Source: Reyranella sp.
GTDB lineage: Bacteria; Pseudomonadota; Alphaproteobacteria; Reyranellales; Reyranellaceae
DNA: 64,000 bases
Assembly: GCF_004297265.1 (NCBI RefSeq)
Contig: NZ_SCUT01000039.1
Coordinates: forward strand, 1-64,000
Reading direction: 5' to 3'
Shown: positions 19,805 to 27,992 of the stretch, piece after piece
Numbering within the stretch: the stretch's first letter is position 1
Layout: the number at the start of each line of letters is the position of its first letter
The notes under the pieces: generated by a model
Databases searched by the model: none
What the model was told of the DNA's origin: nothing
Seen by the model: only the letters and a program-made list of their open reading frames with translations
Translations under genes and position numbers: made by a program

Positions 19805-20539
19805 CTATTTTTGTTCGCGCCTGTGGGCTGCGGCAACGAGCCGATTGGTCGCCCCCTCGATCCGGTCGCGCAGGGTGGCCATGAACACGTCGCGGCCGAG
19901 GCCCGGGGGAATCGCCGGCAGGATTTCCACGTCGATCACGCCCGGCCACTTGATGAACTTCCGGCGCCCCCAGAAGACGCCAGAGTTCAGCGCGACCGGG
20001 ATGACGGGCACGCCGAGCTGCCGGTAGAGCGCCGCCGTGCCGACCTGGTAGGGCTTCTCGTCGCCGACGGCGACGCGCGTGCCCTCGGGGAAGATCAGGA
20101 TCGACCGTCCCTCTTGCAGCGTCGCCTTGGCCTGCTTCACCAGCCCGCGCAGCGCCCTGGCGCCGTCGCCGCGCTCGACGGCGATGTTGCCGGCCCGTGC
20201 CATCGCCCAGCCGACGATCGGGATCAGGACCAGCTCGCGCTTCATCACGGTGGCGGCGCCGGGAAACAGGCGCGAGAAGGCCAGCGTCTCCCACGACGAC
20301 TGGTGCTTGCAGGCGAAGATGACCGGTCCCGTCGGCATGTTCTCCAGCCCGCCGACGCGATGCGTCAGCCGGCAGGTGATCCGCAGCCACCACAGGCAGA
20401 AGTCGATCCAGACGAGCGACCAGGCGACCACGAAGCGTCGCGGCATCAGCAGGATCGGCGAGCCGGCGATGGCGAGGATCGTGGTGCCGACGTACCAGCC
20501 GACATTGAAGAAGAACGAGCGCAGCCGGAGGCCAATCAT
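19805..20539 (-). CDS. plsC: 1-acyl-sn-glycerol-3-phosphate acyltransferase (PlsC family)
   Basis: The 244-residue inner-membrane enzyme would acylate lysophosphatidate to phosphatidate in phospholipid synthesis. A hydrophobic N-terminus (FFFNVGWYVGTTILAIAG and the following segment) precedes the acyltransferase domain. The acceptor motif is KHQSSWE (79-84): histidine H79 is kept, but the usual aspartate four residues on is glutamate (E84). The FPEGTR motif (150-155) and the VPVIPVALNSG block are normal. Similar KHQS variants occur in alphaproteobacterial PlsC paralogues. It starts at ATG 20539; the nrdJ gene follows 44 bp downstream, and a divergent zinc-ribbon gene starts 99 bp away. The possibility of a non-PlsC acyltransferase with other specificity remains. 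Confidence 0.87.
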   Translation of the reverse strand: MIGLRLRSFFFNVGWYVGTTILAIAGSPILLMPRRFVVAWSLVWIDFCLWWLRITCRLTHRVGGLENMPTGPVIFACKHQSSWETLAFSRLFPGAATVMKRELVLIPIVGWAMARAGNIAVERGDGARALRGLVKQAKATLQEGRSILIFPEGTRVAVGDEKPYQVGTAALYRQLGVPVIPVALNSGVFWGRRKFIKWPGVIDVEILPAIPPGLGRDVFMATLRDRIEGATNRLVAAAHRREQK

Positions 20540-20638
20540 CTCAAAAGTATTCGCGAGCGACGTGTTGCTTGTATGCCAACTTGTAGTGGCCTAGTGTCGC
20601 CGCGCAATGGACATCTGGTGGGGCATCCCCCGCTCATC

Positions 20639-21325
20639 ATGCAGCTAACCTGTTCCAACTGCGGCGCCCGATACGCCGTCGACCCCCTGGCGATCGGCCC
20701 GACGGGTCGCACCGTCCAGTGTGTGCGCTGCAGCCATCGCTGGTTCCAGAAGCCCGATGCGCCACTGGCCGCTGCTACCCTTTCGGGCGCAACGCCCACG
20801 CCGGCCACCGCCGTACCCGACATCGTCATCCGGCCATCGCCTCCTGGCGCCGGCCTGCCCGCCCTGACCACACCCCCTCCGTCCCGGAAGAGAAACTGGG
20901 GCGCCTGGATCGCCTATGCGATCGTCCTGGTCGTGCTGCTGGGTGGCGCAGGCTACGCCTATCGCGACCAGATCAAGGCCCGACTGCCCGCCTCTTGGCG
21001 GACGATGCTGCATCTCGATGCCGCGCACGCGACGCCGGCCCCGTCCCGGGTGGCGCGCGCGCATGTCGGCATCGACATGGCGACCACCAAGATCGATCTC
21101 ATCGACGGGCGCTATGTCGTGCTCGGCGAGTTGATCAACACCGGCACCGCGCCCGGTTCGACCCGCCGCCTGAAGCTGGTCTTCCGGGCCGGCGAGCAGG
21201 TCCTGGCCGAGCGCGCGATGCCGCTGGTCGAGGGGCCGATCGCGCCCGGCGCGCGCCGCAGCTTCACCCTGCCGCTTGACGAACCTCCCTCGGGTGCGAC
21301 CAACATCGTGCCGACCGTCGACTAG
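20639..21325 (+). CDS. MJ0042-type zinc-ribbon membrane protein
   Basis: A 228-residue protein with an N-terminal zinc ribbon of four cysteines (C5, C8, C28, C31 in TCSNCG...VQCVRCSH), a proline-rich linker, a single membrane helix (about 88-107, WIAYAIVLVVLLGGAGYAY), and a C-terminal domain of about 115 residues with a DUF3426-like IDLIDGRYVVLGELINTG beta-sheet. Such proteins are common in alpha- and betaproteobacteria, with the zinc ribbon in the cytoplasm; the function is unknown. The ATG at 20639 starts exactly at the MQLTCSNCG block typical of the family. hpt begins 23 bp after its stop, so the two may be co-transcribed. Confidence 0.85.
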   Translation: MQLTCSNCGARYAVDPLAIGPTGRTVQCVRCSHRWFQKPDAPLAAATLSGATPTPATAVPDIVIRPSPPGAGLPALTTPPPSRKRNWGAWIAYAIVLVVLLGGAGYAYRDQIKARLPASWRTMLHLDAAHATPAPSRVARAHVGIDMATTKIDLIDGRYVVLGELINTGTAPGSTRRLKLVFRAGEQVLAERAMPLVEGPIAPGARRSFTLPLDEPPSGATNIVPTVD

Positions 21326-21348
21326 CACCTCCGACACGAGAGTTCCCG

Positions 21349-21906
21349 TTGCCCGACCGCACCACCTCCGACCGTCCGGTCGTTTCGATCCGTTTCTCCG
21401 CCGCCGAGATCGCCTCGCGCGTCGAGGAGATGGCGACCGACCTCGCCGGCAAGCTCGAATCCGATACGCTGGTCGTGTCGGTCCTGAAGGGCAGTTTCGT
21501 CTTCGCCGCCGACCTGATCCGGGCGCTGAGCCGCGCCGGTGCCGACTGGTCGATGGATTTCCTCACCCTCTCCAGCTACGGCAGCGGCACCGAAACGAGC
21601 GGCAACGTCCGCATCGTGCGCGACATCGTCGACGATGTGCGGGACCGCGACGTGCTGCTGGTCGACGACATCCTGGAGTCGGGCCTGACGCTCAGCTTCG
21701 CCAAGAAGCTGCTGGAGGAACGCGGCGCGCGGCGCGTCTCGATCTGCACGCTGATCGACAAACCCGCGAAGCGGCGCACCGACCTCGAGGCGGACTTCGT
21801 GGGCTTCGAGGCCGGCGACGAGTTCCTGGTCGGCTACGGGCTCGACTGGGCCCACCGCTTCCGCGGCCTGCCCTTCATCGGCGTGGTCGAGAAGACGTCC
21901 GGATAG
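21349..21906 (+). CDS. hpt: Hypoxanthine phosphoribosyltransferase
   Basis: A 185-residue type I phosphoribosyltransferase that salvages hypoxanthine (and perhaps guanine) with PRPP. Seen: the LVVSVLKGSFVFAADLIR block with the conserved KGS, the flexible loop with SSYGSGTETSG, and the PRPP-binding motif VLLVDDILESGLTL (103-116), then LIDKPAKRR and the C-terminal VGYGLDWAHRFRGLPFIGV that packs on the base. The start is probably TTG at 21349: it is followed by the normal N-terminus and no ATG lies before residue 28. It lies 23 bp after the zinc-ribbon gene. Its 3' end faces the DUF4175 gene across the second palindromic repeat. Confidence 0.94.
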   Translation: MPDRTTSDRPVVSIRFSAAEIASRVEEMATDLAGKLESDTLVVSVLKGSFVFAADLIRALSRAGADWSMDFLTLSSYGSGTETSGNVRIVRDIVDDVRDRDVLLVDDILESGLTLSFAKKLLEERGARRVSICTLIDKPAKRRTDLEADFVGFEAGDEFLVGYGLDWAHRFRGLPFIGVVEKTSG

Positions 21907-21915
21907 CCGCTCATT

Positions 21916-21970
21916 GGAGCGCGCCACTCCAGTGGCGCTCTTCTGATGCGCCACTGGAGTGGCGCGCTCC
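21916..21970. repeat. REP-like palindromic element, copy 2, between convergent hpt and DUF4175
   Basis: The left arm (21916-21940) is identical to the left arm of the copy at 12380-12404. The right arm (21948-21970) repeats the first 23 bases of its complement, leaving a 7-9 base loop instead of 24. The flanking GCTCAT is shared with copy 1. Both copies lie between two convergent genes, 9-21 bp from the stop codons. The conserved arms with variable loops suggest one dispersed repeat family. Confidence 0.9.
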
Positions 21971-21991
21971 GTCGAGGCGGCTCGACCCGCC

Positions 21992-24577
21992 TCAATACGT
22001 CTTCAGCAACCGATCGATGTAGTCGAGCTCTTCCTTCGGCCGTAGCTGGTCGCCGGCGCGGCGGCGCAGTTCGTCGAGGATCTCGCGGCTGCGCTGGCGC
22101 TCCAGTTCGAGCGGCACCTTGTCGGAGCCCGAGTCGATCGCGTCGCCATAGTTTCCGTCGGAGCGGCCCAGCGGATCGCGGTCCTCGCTGCGGCGCTCGC
22201 GCTCCTCGATCTCGGCGATGTCCTGGTTGTTGCCGGGGCCGCGCTGCTGGCGCAGCTGCTCGGCCATGTCGCCCATGCCCTGCTGAAGGTTGTCGAGCGC
22301 GCGGCGCTGGGCGCGGGACGCCTCGCGCGGATCGCCGCGACGCAGCGCCTCCTCGGCCTCGCGCATCGAGCGCTCGGCCCGTCCCAGCGATTCCGGCATC
22401 TGCATGCCATTCTCGTCGAGCTTCTTCATGAAGTCGCCCAGCCGGCCGCGCAGGCCTTCCTGCTGGCCGCGCTGCTGATCGCCCCACTGGCCCTGACCCT
22501 GGCCGGGTTGGCCCTGGCCCTGCTGACCCTGCTGGCCCTGTTGTCCCTGCTGGCCGCGTTGACCCTGCTGGCCCTGCTGGCCGCGCTGGCCCTGCTGCTG
22601 ACGGCCCTCCCGCTCGGACTCGCCCAGCAGCTGGTTCTGCCGCCGCGACAGCTGGTCGAGCTGGTTCATCATCTCGCGGCCCTGCTGGTTGCCCTGGCCC
22701 TGCTGGCCGCGCTGTCCCTGCTGCTGGCGCTGCTGACCGTTGGGGTTCGCCATCATCGGGGTGGCGTTCTCCATCATCTTGCGCAGCTCCTCGAGCATGC
22801 GCTTGGCCTCTTCGCGCTGGCCGTTCTTTGCCATCTCGCGAATCTTGTCGAGCATCTTCTGCAGGTCGTCGCCGGTGATGGTGTTGTTCGGATCCATCTT
22901 CTCCGCCTGCTCTTCCATGCGGCGGCGCTCGTCCGGATCCTTCATCTTCTCGGCCAGCTCACGCTGCCAGCGCGCCATGGCGTCGTAGAGCTGCTGGATC
23001 AGCTTCTCGATCTCCTCGTCGCCGGCCTGCCGCTGCATGGCATCCTGCAGTTCCTGCCGCGCCTGCTCGACGGCGCGCTCGGCGTCGGACGTGGCGCCGC
23101 TCTCCAGGCGCATCGCGAGATCCCAGAGGAGCTTCTGCGTGTCGGTGATCGTCTCCTTGTTGTCGTTCTGCGCGAGCCGTACCGAGCCGATGCGCAGCCC
23201 GAGCTGGACGACCGGGTCCTCGCGATAGCTCTTGGGGTTCGCGTGGATCAGGCGCATGCCGTCGGCGACATCGATGCGATAGCCCTTGGGATCTCGGGTC
23301 AGCGCCTTGCGCAGCACGATCAGGGCCCGCGCCGTCGGATCGTTGAACACCCGCTCGGGCAGCAGGAAGGTCTCGACCGAGCTGCGCCCCTTCTGGCCGA
23401 GCGCGTCGGTGGCGAACAGCATCACCGTGACCTTGAGGCCGGCCCATGGATGGCTGGTGAGATCGCGCACGAACGTGTCGGCGATCTTCTTGGCGCTGCC
23501 GGCGACCGGCAGGTCGACGCGCAGCACCTCGGGTTCCTCGTCGCTGCTCAGCGCATCGTCGCCCAGCACGCTGCCGTGCAGGCGCATCTGGAGCTGGACG
23601 CCCGTCACGCCGAAATCGTCACCGGCGAGGTACTCGATCTTGGTCGACCACTTGTCGACACCGATCGGGCGGGTGAAGTCGATGGTCGGGGCAAGATCGG
23701 GAATGACGTGGAGCTTCCAGCGCGCCTGCTCGTCGCCGCGCGCCTGCAGCGTGATCTGCTTACCCTCGGTGATGACCTCCTCGACCTGGTACTTGCCCTT
23801 GCTGACGGTCGAGAATTCGGTCGACTTGCCGTCGATCAGGAGCTGGGGCGGCTTGCGGCCGCGAACATCGTCGACGAAGCCCGCGATCTTGCTGCCGACC
23901 GGAACCCGCAGCACCTTGTCGTGCTCGGCCATGTCCAGATAGACCGGCGGCTTGCCGGTATAGGCCGGCGGCGCGATCCACAGGTTGGCGACGACCGGCG
24001 GCGGCGGCGGGAAGGCCGGCGTGACGGCAGCGGCCATGCGGTCGCTGCGCCAGCCGCCTGCGACGGCGATGGCGACGACGAGGGCCAGCAACGGCACGAA
24101 CCGCAGCGCCCACCTGTCGAGGCTGGCGAGCCCGGGATGAGCCGGCCGGTTGCTCAGCGTGGCGAGACGCTCCGCCTCGCGCCGGCGATGGGCTTCCCAG
24201 AGGGCGACGGCCATCGGGTCGGCAGTCCCGGCGGCCAGATGGTCTTGCACGGCGACCAGCGGACGGTGCGGAATGTCGCTGTCGCGCTCGAGGCGGCGGA
24301 TCGACGCTTCCCGCGTGGGCCAGGAAAAATCACGCAGGCGCCACCAGGCCAGGCCCGCGAAGGCGATCGCGATGGCGGCCAGAATGCCGGTATGTACCCA
24401 GGGATCGAGGCCGGCGAACAGGTCGAGATGGGCCGCGGCGACGAACAGGGCAATAAAGGAGAGCAGCGGCACGAAGCGCGGCCACAGGCCTTCCCACGCC
24501 AGAGCAGCCCACGCCAAACCGATCTTGCGCCCGAGCCCTGGGGCCTGGATCGTCGGGGTGGTCTGGCTGGCGTCCAT
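21992..24577 (-). CDS. DUF4175 / TIGR02302 membrane protein with glutamine-rich coiled region
   Basis: An 861-residue conserved protein of alphaproteobacteria. Two membrane helices lie near the N-terminus (about 31-50, FVPLLSFIALFVAAAHLDLF, and 62-80), and another follows around 150-170. A beta-rich periplasmic part carries FPPPPPVVANLWIAPPAYTGKPP, and a long helical region begins around 480. Between about 615 and 700 is a low-complexity Gln/Gly/Arg stretch (repeats of QGQRGQQGQ). The C-terminal end (EEALRRGDPREASRAQRRALDNLQQGM) is helical. The family is TIGR02302; its function is unknown, possibly envelope-related. It starts at ATG 24577 and follows lysA by 29 bp. Confidence 0.88.
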   Translation of the reverse strand: MDASQTTPTIQAPGLGRKIGLAWAALAWEGLWPRFVPLLSFIALFVAAAHLDLFAGLDPWVHTGILAAIAIAFAGLAWWRLRDFSWPTREASIRRLERDSDIPHRPLVAVQDHLAAGTADPMAVALWEAHRRREAERLATLSNRPAHPGLASLDRWALRFVPLLALVVAIAVAGGWRSDRMAAAVTPAFPPPPPVVANLWIAPPAYTGKPPVYLDMAEHDKVLRVPVGSKIAGFVDDVRGRKPPQLLIDGKSTEFSTVSKGKYQVEEVITEGKQITLQARGDEQARWKLHVIPDLAPTIDFTRPIGVDKWSTKIEYLAGDDFGVTGVQLQMRLHGSVLGDDALSSDEEPEVLRVDLPVAGSAKKIADTFVRDLTSHPWAGLKVTVMLFATDALGQKGRSSVETFLLPERVFNDPTARALIVLRKALTRDPKGYRIDVADGMRLIHANPKSYREDPVVQLGLRIGSVRLAQNDNKETITDTQKLLWDLAMRLESGATSDAERAVEQARQELQDAMQRQAGDEEIEKLIQQLYDAMARWQRELAEKMKDPDERRRMEEQAEKMDPNNTITGDDLQKMLDKIREMAKNGQREEAKRMLEELRKMMENATPMMANPNGQQRQQQGQRGQQGQGNQQGREMMNQLDQLSRRQNQLLGESEREGRQQQGQRGQQGQQGQRGQQGQQGQQGQQGQGQPGQGQGQWGDQQRGQQEGLRGRLGDFMKKLDENGMQMPESLGRAERSMREAEEALRRGDPREASRAQRRALDNLQQGMGDMAEQLRQQRGPGNNQDIAEIEERERRSEDRDPLGRSDGNYGDAIDSGSDKVPLELERQRSREILDELRRRAGDQLRPKEELDYIDRLLKTY

Positions 24578-24606
24578 CGACGTCCTTTCGTTGGCTTCTC
24601 GGCTTG

Positions 24607-25881
24607 TCAGGCCGTTTTCGGCTCCATCCAGGGCGGAAACCGCTCGGTGGAGATCATCTCTTCGACGGTGGGCCTCGGTCGCGTAACCGCAAACCTCGTG
24701 CCATCCACCATCACTTCCGGCGCCAGTGGACGGCTGTTGTAGCTGGAAGCCATCACCGCCCCATATGCGCCCGCCGACCGTACCATCACGAGGTCGCCCG
24801 CCGCCAGCGGCGGCAGATCACGGTTCTGTGCCAGGAAATCGCCGGATTCACAGATGGGACCGACAATGTCGCAACGGATCGTGGCGGCATCGCGGCGCGG
24901 CTCGCGGACCGGCTGGATTTCGTGCCACGCCTCGTACAGGGTCGGACGGATGAGGTCGTTCATCGCCGCATCCACGATGACGAAAGTCTTGGCGGAGCCG
25001 GGCTTCACGAGGATGACCTCGCTCACGAGCACGCCCGCCTCGCCCACCAGCCGGCGCCCCGGCTCGAAGGTCAGCTCGCAGCCAAGACCTTCCGTTTCGC
25101 GCGCCACGACCGCCGTGAACTCGGCGATCGAGGGCGGCTTCTCGTCGGCATAGACGATCCCCAGGCCACCGCCGATGTCGAACCGGCCGATCGTGTGGCC
25201 GTCCTCGCGCAGCTGCCCGATCAGTTCGCGCACCCGCACGATGGCGTCGCGGTAGGGCATAAGCGAGGTGAGCTGCGAGCCGATATGCATGGCCACGCCC
25301 ACGACCTTGAGGTTCGGCAGCCGGCCGGCCAGCGCGAAGGCGTCGCGCGCCAGGTCGATGTCGATGCCGAACTTGTTCTCCTTGCGGCCCGTCGTGATCT
25401 TGGCGTGCGTCTTGGCGTCGACATCCGGATTCACGCGGATCGTGATGTCGGCCTTGAGCCCAAGCTGGCCCGCGACGGCGTTCAGCGTCTCGAGTTCGGC
25501 TGAGCTCTCGACGTTGATCTGGCCGATGCCGGCTTCGAGCGCGGCCATCAGCTCCGACGGCTTCTTGCCGACGCCGGAATAGATGATGCGCTTGGCCGGA
25601 ATGCCCGCCGCCAGCGCCCGCTTCATCTCGCCAACCGAGACGATGTCGGCGCCGGCGCCCATCTCGCCGAACAGGCGGATGACGGCCAGGTTGCTGTTGG
25701 CCTTCATCGCGTAGGCGACGCTGGCGTTCATGCCCTTGATGCCGTCGGCGAACTCCTTCCACGCAGCGCGCAGGGCCCCTGCGGAATAACAGTAGAACGG
25801 CGTGCCGACCTGGGCCGCGATGGTGGCGAGCGCAACGTCCTCGGCGTGCATCTCGCCGTTCCTGTAAGCGAAGAAACTCAT
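24607..25881 (-). CDS. lysA: Diaminopimelate decarboxylase
   Basis: LysA makes L-lysine from meso-diaminopimelate, the last step of lysine synthesis. The 424-residue type III PLP enzyme shows the PLP lysine in YAMKANSNLAV (K60), the HIGSQ motif, the glycine-rich DIGGGLGI, EPGRRLVGEAG, and the second-subunit active-site CESGDFLA. Length is normal. The start is ATG 25881 (MSFFAYRNGEMHAEDVALA), 2 bp after the argH stop codon, so the two are translationally coupled. DUF4175 follows 29 bp downstream. Confidence 0.97.
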   Translation of the reverse strand: MSFFAYRNGEMHAEDVALATIAAQVGTPFYCYSAGALRAAWKEFADGIKGMNASVAYAMKANSNLAVIRLFGEMGAGADIVSVGEMKRALAAGIPAKRIIYSGVGKKPSELMAALEAGIGQINVESSAELETLNAVAGQLGLKADITIRVNPDVDAKTHAKITTGRKENKFGIDIDLARDAFALAGRLPNLKVVGVAMHIGSQLTSLMPYRDAIVRVRELIGQLREDGHTIGRFDIGGGLGIVYADEKPPSIAEFTAVVARETEGLGCELTFEPGRRLVGEAGVLVSEVILVKPGSAKTFVIVDAAMNDLIRPTLYEAWHEIQPVREPRRDAATIRCDIVGPICESGDFLAQNRDLPPLAAGDLVMVRSAGAYGAVMASSYNSRPLAPEVMVDGTRFAVTRPRPTVEEMISTERFPPWMEPKTA

Positions 25882-25883
25882 CG

Positions 25884-27332
25884 TCAGCGGCCTCCAGCCT
25901 TGCCGAGGAAGCGGCGACGCGCCTCGGTGACGGCGCGCTCGACATTGGCGGGCGCGGTGCCGCCCAGGCTCTTGCGGGCATTGACCGACGCCTCGACGGT
26001 CAGCACGCGATAGACGCTGCGGTCGATCTTGGGCTCCACCGCCTGCATCTCCTCGAGCGAGAGCTTGTCGAGGTCGATCCCCTTGTCGGCCGCGATGCCG
26101 ACCAGGCGCCCGGTGACATGATGGGCCTGGCGGAAGGGCAGGCCGACCTTGCGCACCAGCCAGTCGGCGAGATCGGTCGCCACCGAATAGTCGGCCGAGG
26201 CCACGGCGCGCATGCGCTCCGGATTGGCCTTGAGGTCGCGGATCATGCCGGTCATCGCCGCGATGCCCAGCTCCAGCGAATCGGCGGCGTCGAACAGCGG
26301 TTCCTTGTCCTCCTGCATGTCCTTGCCGTAGGTCAGCGGCAGGCCCTTCAGGATGGTGGTGAGCGCCACGAAGGCGCCGACGATGCGACCGACCTTGGCG
26401 CGCGTCAGTTCGGCGGCGTCGGGATTGCGCTTCTGCGGCATGATCGAGCTGCCGGTCGTGAAGGCATCCGACAGGGCGATGAATCGGAACGGCGCGGAGC
26501 ACCAGATCACGATCTCCTCGGAGAGGCGCGACAGGTGCACGGCCGTCGTCGAGGCGGCGGCGATGAACTCGATGACGTAGTCGCGATCGGAAACGGCGTC
26601 GAGCGAGTTGGCCATCGGCCGGTCGAAGCCCAGCGCCTTCGCGGTCTTGCGCGGGTCGATCGGATGCGGCGAACCCGCGAGCGCCGCGGCGCCCAGCGGC
26701 GATTCGTTGAGGCGCGCGCGGCAGTCGGCGAAGCGGCTGCGGTCGCGTCCGAACATCTCGACATAGGCCATCAGATGGTGCCCGAAGGTGATGGGCTGGG
26801 CTGTCTGCAGATGGGTGAAGCCCGGCATGATGGTGGCCGAATATTCGTCGGCGCGGTCGATCAGCACTTCCTGAAGCTCGCGCAGCATCAACTCGAACTT
26901 GTCGATCGTGTCGCGCACCCAGAGCCGCACGTCGAGCGCGATCTGGTCGTTGCGCGAGCGTGCGGTATGCAGCCGGCCGCCGGCCGGACCGATGATGTCG
27001 GTCAGCCGCTGCTCGACGTTGAAATGGATGTCCTCGAGCTTGGTCGAGAACTTGAACTTCCCACTCTCGATCTCGGCCTTGACCTGCGCGAGCCCGCGCT
27101 TGATGGCACGGCCGTCCTTGGCCGTCAGGATTCCCTGGGCCACCAGCATGTCACAGTGCGCGACGGAGCCCGCGATGTCCTGCGCGTAGAGCCGCCGGTC
27201 GAAACCGATGGAGGCGTTGATCTTCTCCATGATTTCCGCCGGCCCGAGCTTGTAGCGGCCGCCCCACATCGTGTTGGAGCGACGATTGGCTGCTCGCGCA
27301 GTCGTGTTCTTCCGTGCCATGAATTCAGCCAT
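25884..27332 (-). CDS. argH: Argininosuccinate lyase
   Basis: ArgH cleaves argininosuccinate to arginine and fumarate, the last step of arginine synthesis. The 482 residues carry [17 protein letters not shown], the signature [18 protein letters not shown], and the [16 protein letters not shown] active-site histidine motif. The real start is either ATG 27332 or, 4 codons in, ATG 27320 ([10 protein letters not shown]); both lack a strong Shine-Dalgarno. The gene is divergent from tlpA with only 23 bp between the two start codons, so their promoters must lie within each other's coding sequence. It is followed by lysA. This argH-lysA and tlpA arrangement is common in alphaproteobacteria. Confidence 0.97.
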   Translation of the reverse strand: MAEFMARKNTTARAANRRSNTMWGGRYKLGPAEIMEKINASIGFDRRLYAQDIAGSVAHCDMLVAQGILTAKDGRAIKRGLAQVKAEIESGKFKFSTKLEDIHFNVEQRLTDIIGPAGGRLHTARSRNDQIALDVRLWVRDTIDKFELMLRELQEVLIDRADEYSATIMPGFTHLQTAQPITFGHHLMAYVEMFGRDRSRFADCRARLNESPLGAAALAGSPHPIDPRKTAKALGFDRPMANSLDAVSDRDYVIEFIAAASTTAVHLSRLSEEIVIWCSAPFRFIALSDAFTTGSSIMPQKRNPDAAELTRAKVGRIVGAFVALTTILKGLPLTYGKDMQEDKEPLFDAADSLELGIAAMTGMIRDLKANPERMRAVASADYSVATDLADWLVRKVGLPFRQAHHVTGRLVGIAADKGIDLDKLSLEEMQAVEPKIDRSVYRVLTVEASVNARKSLGGTAPANVERAVTEARRRFLGKAGGR

Positions 27333-27355
27333 ATATCTCTTTAGGAACGCGGCTT

Positions 27356-27967
27356 ATGGCACATCCTGTCCCCAATTTCCTCCTTGGCCGGCGCTACATT
27401 CTTTGCGGCGCCCTGGCGGCCGTCGCGCTCCCCGCCCTGGCAACGCCGAGCCTGGCCGGCGTGAAGCCGGACATGGCCAAGGGCGCCATGGAGCGCTTCA
27501 AGCTCGCCAGGACGCCGAAGCCCCTGCCCGACCTCGAGATCCAGAACGCCGACGACAAGCCGATGAAGCTCGGCGACTTCAAGGGCAAGGTGGTCCTGCT
27601 GAACTTCTGGGCGACCTGGTGCGCGCCCTGTGTGAAGGAGATGCCGAGCCTCGACAGGCTGCAGGCCGCGCTGCCCAAGGACCAGTTCCTCATCGTGCCG
27701 CTGTCGATCGACGGGCCGACCAAGCCCAAGGTCGCGCCCTTCTACAAGGACCAGAAACTCGCCAACCTCGGCATCTATTTCGACAAGGGGCGCAAGACCA
27801 TGCAGGGTCTCGACGTCACGCTGCTGCCGACCTCGATCCTGGTCGATGCCGAGGGCCGCGAGCTCGGCCGCATCGAGGGCGACGCCGACTGGGACATGCC
27901 CGAATCGATCTCCCTGATGAAGGCAGCGATAGGCAAGGCCAAGGACAAGGACAAGGACAAGGGCTGA
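27356..27967 (+). CDS. tlpA: TlpA-family thiol:disulfide oxidoreductase
   Basis: A 203-residue membrane-anchored periplasmic thioredoxin-like protein. The N-terminal hydrophobic segment (ILCGALAAVALPALATPSLAG, about 15-35) acts as signal/anchor, and the catalytic motif WATWCAPCVKEMP has C89 and C92. The TlpA family reduces cysteines of cytochrome oxidase metallochaperones such as Sco proteins. A cis-proline is expected at VTLLPTSILVD. The last residues are an odd Lys-Asp repeat (KDKDKDK), encoded by a hexanucleotide AAGGAC repeat. It starts at ATG 27356, divergent from argH, and is followed 25 bp later by the NAD regulator gene. Confidence 0.92.
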   Translation: MAHPVPNFLLGRRYILCGALAAVALPALATPSLAGVKPDMAKGAMERFKLARTPKPLPDLEIQNADDKPMKLGDFKGKVVLLNFWATWCAPCVKEMPSLDRLQAALPKDQFLIVPLSIDGPTKPKVAPFYKDQKLANLGIYFDKGRKTMQGLDVTLLPTSILVDAEGRELGRIEGDADWDMPESISLMKAAIGKAKDKDKDKG

Positions 27968-27992
27968 CGGGACGCCCGGTCGCGCCGGGTTC

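Noticed and set aside
16521..20027. A 1168-codon open frame on the plus strand opposite nrdJ
   Set aside because: It mirrors the well supported nrdJ reading frame; such long antisense frames are common when GC-rich third positions avoid stop codons. Composition is Arg/His-rich with no domain.
22508..24742. A leucine-rich 744-codon plus-strand frame opposite DUF4175
   Set aside because: The LLALLALL pattern is simply the antisense of the Gln/Gly repeats in the real protein, not a membrane protein.
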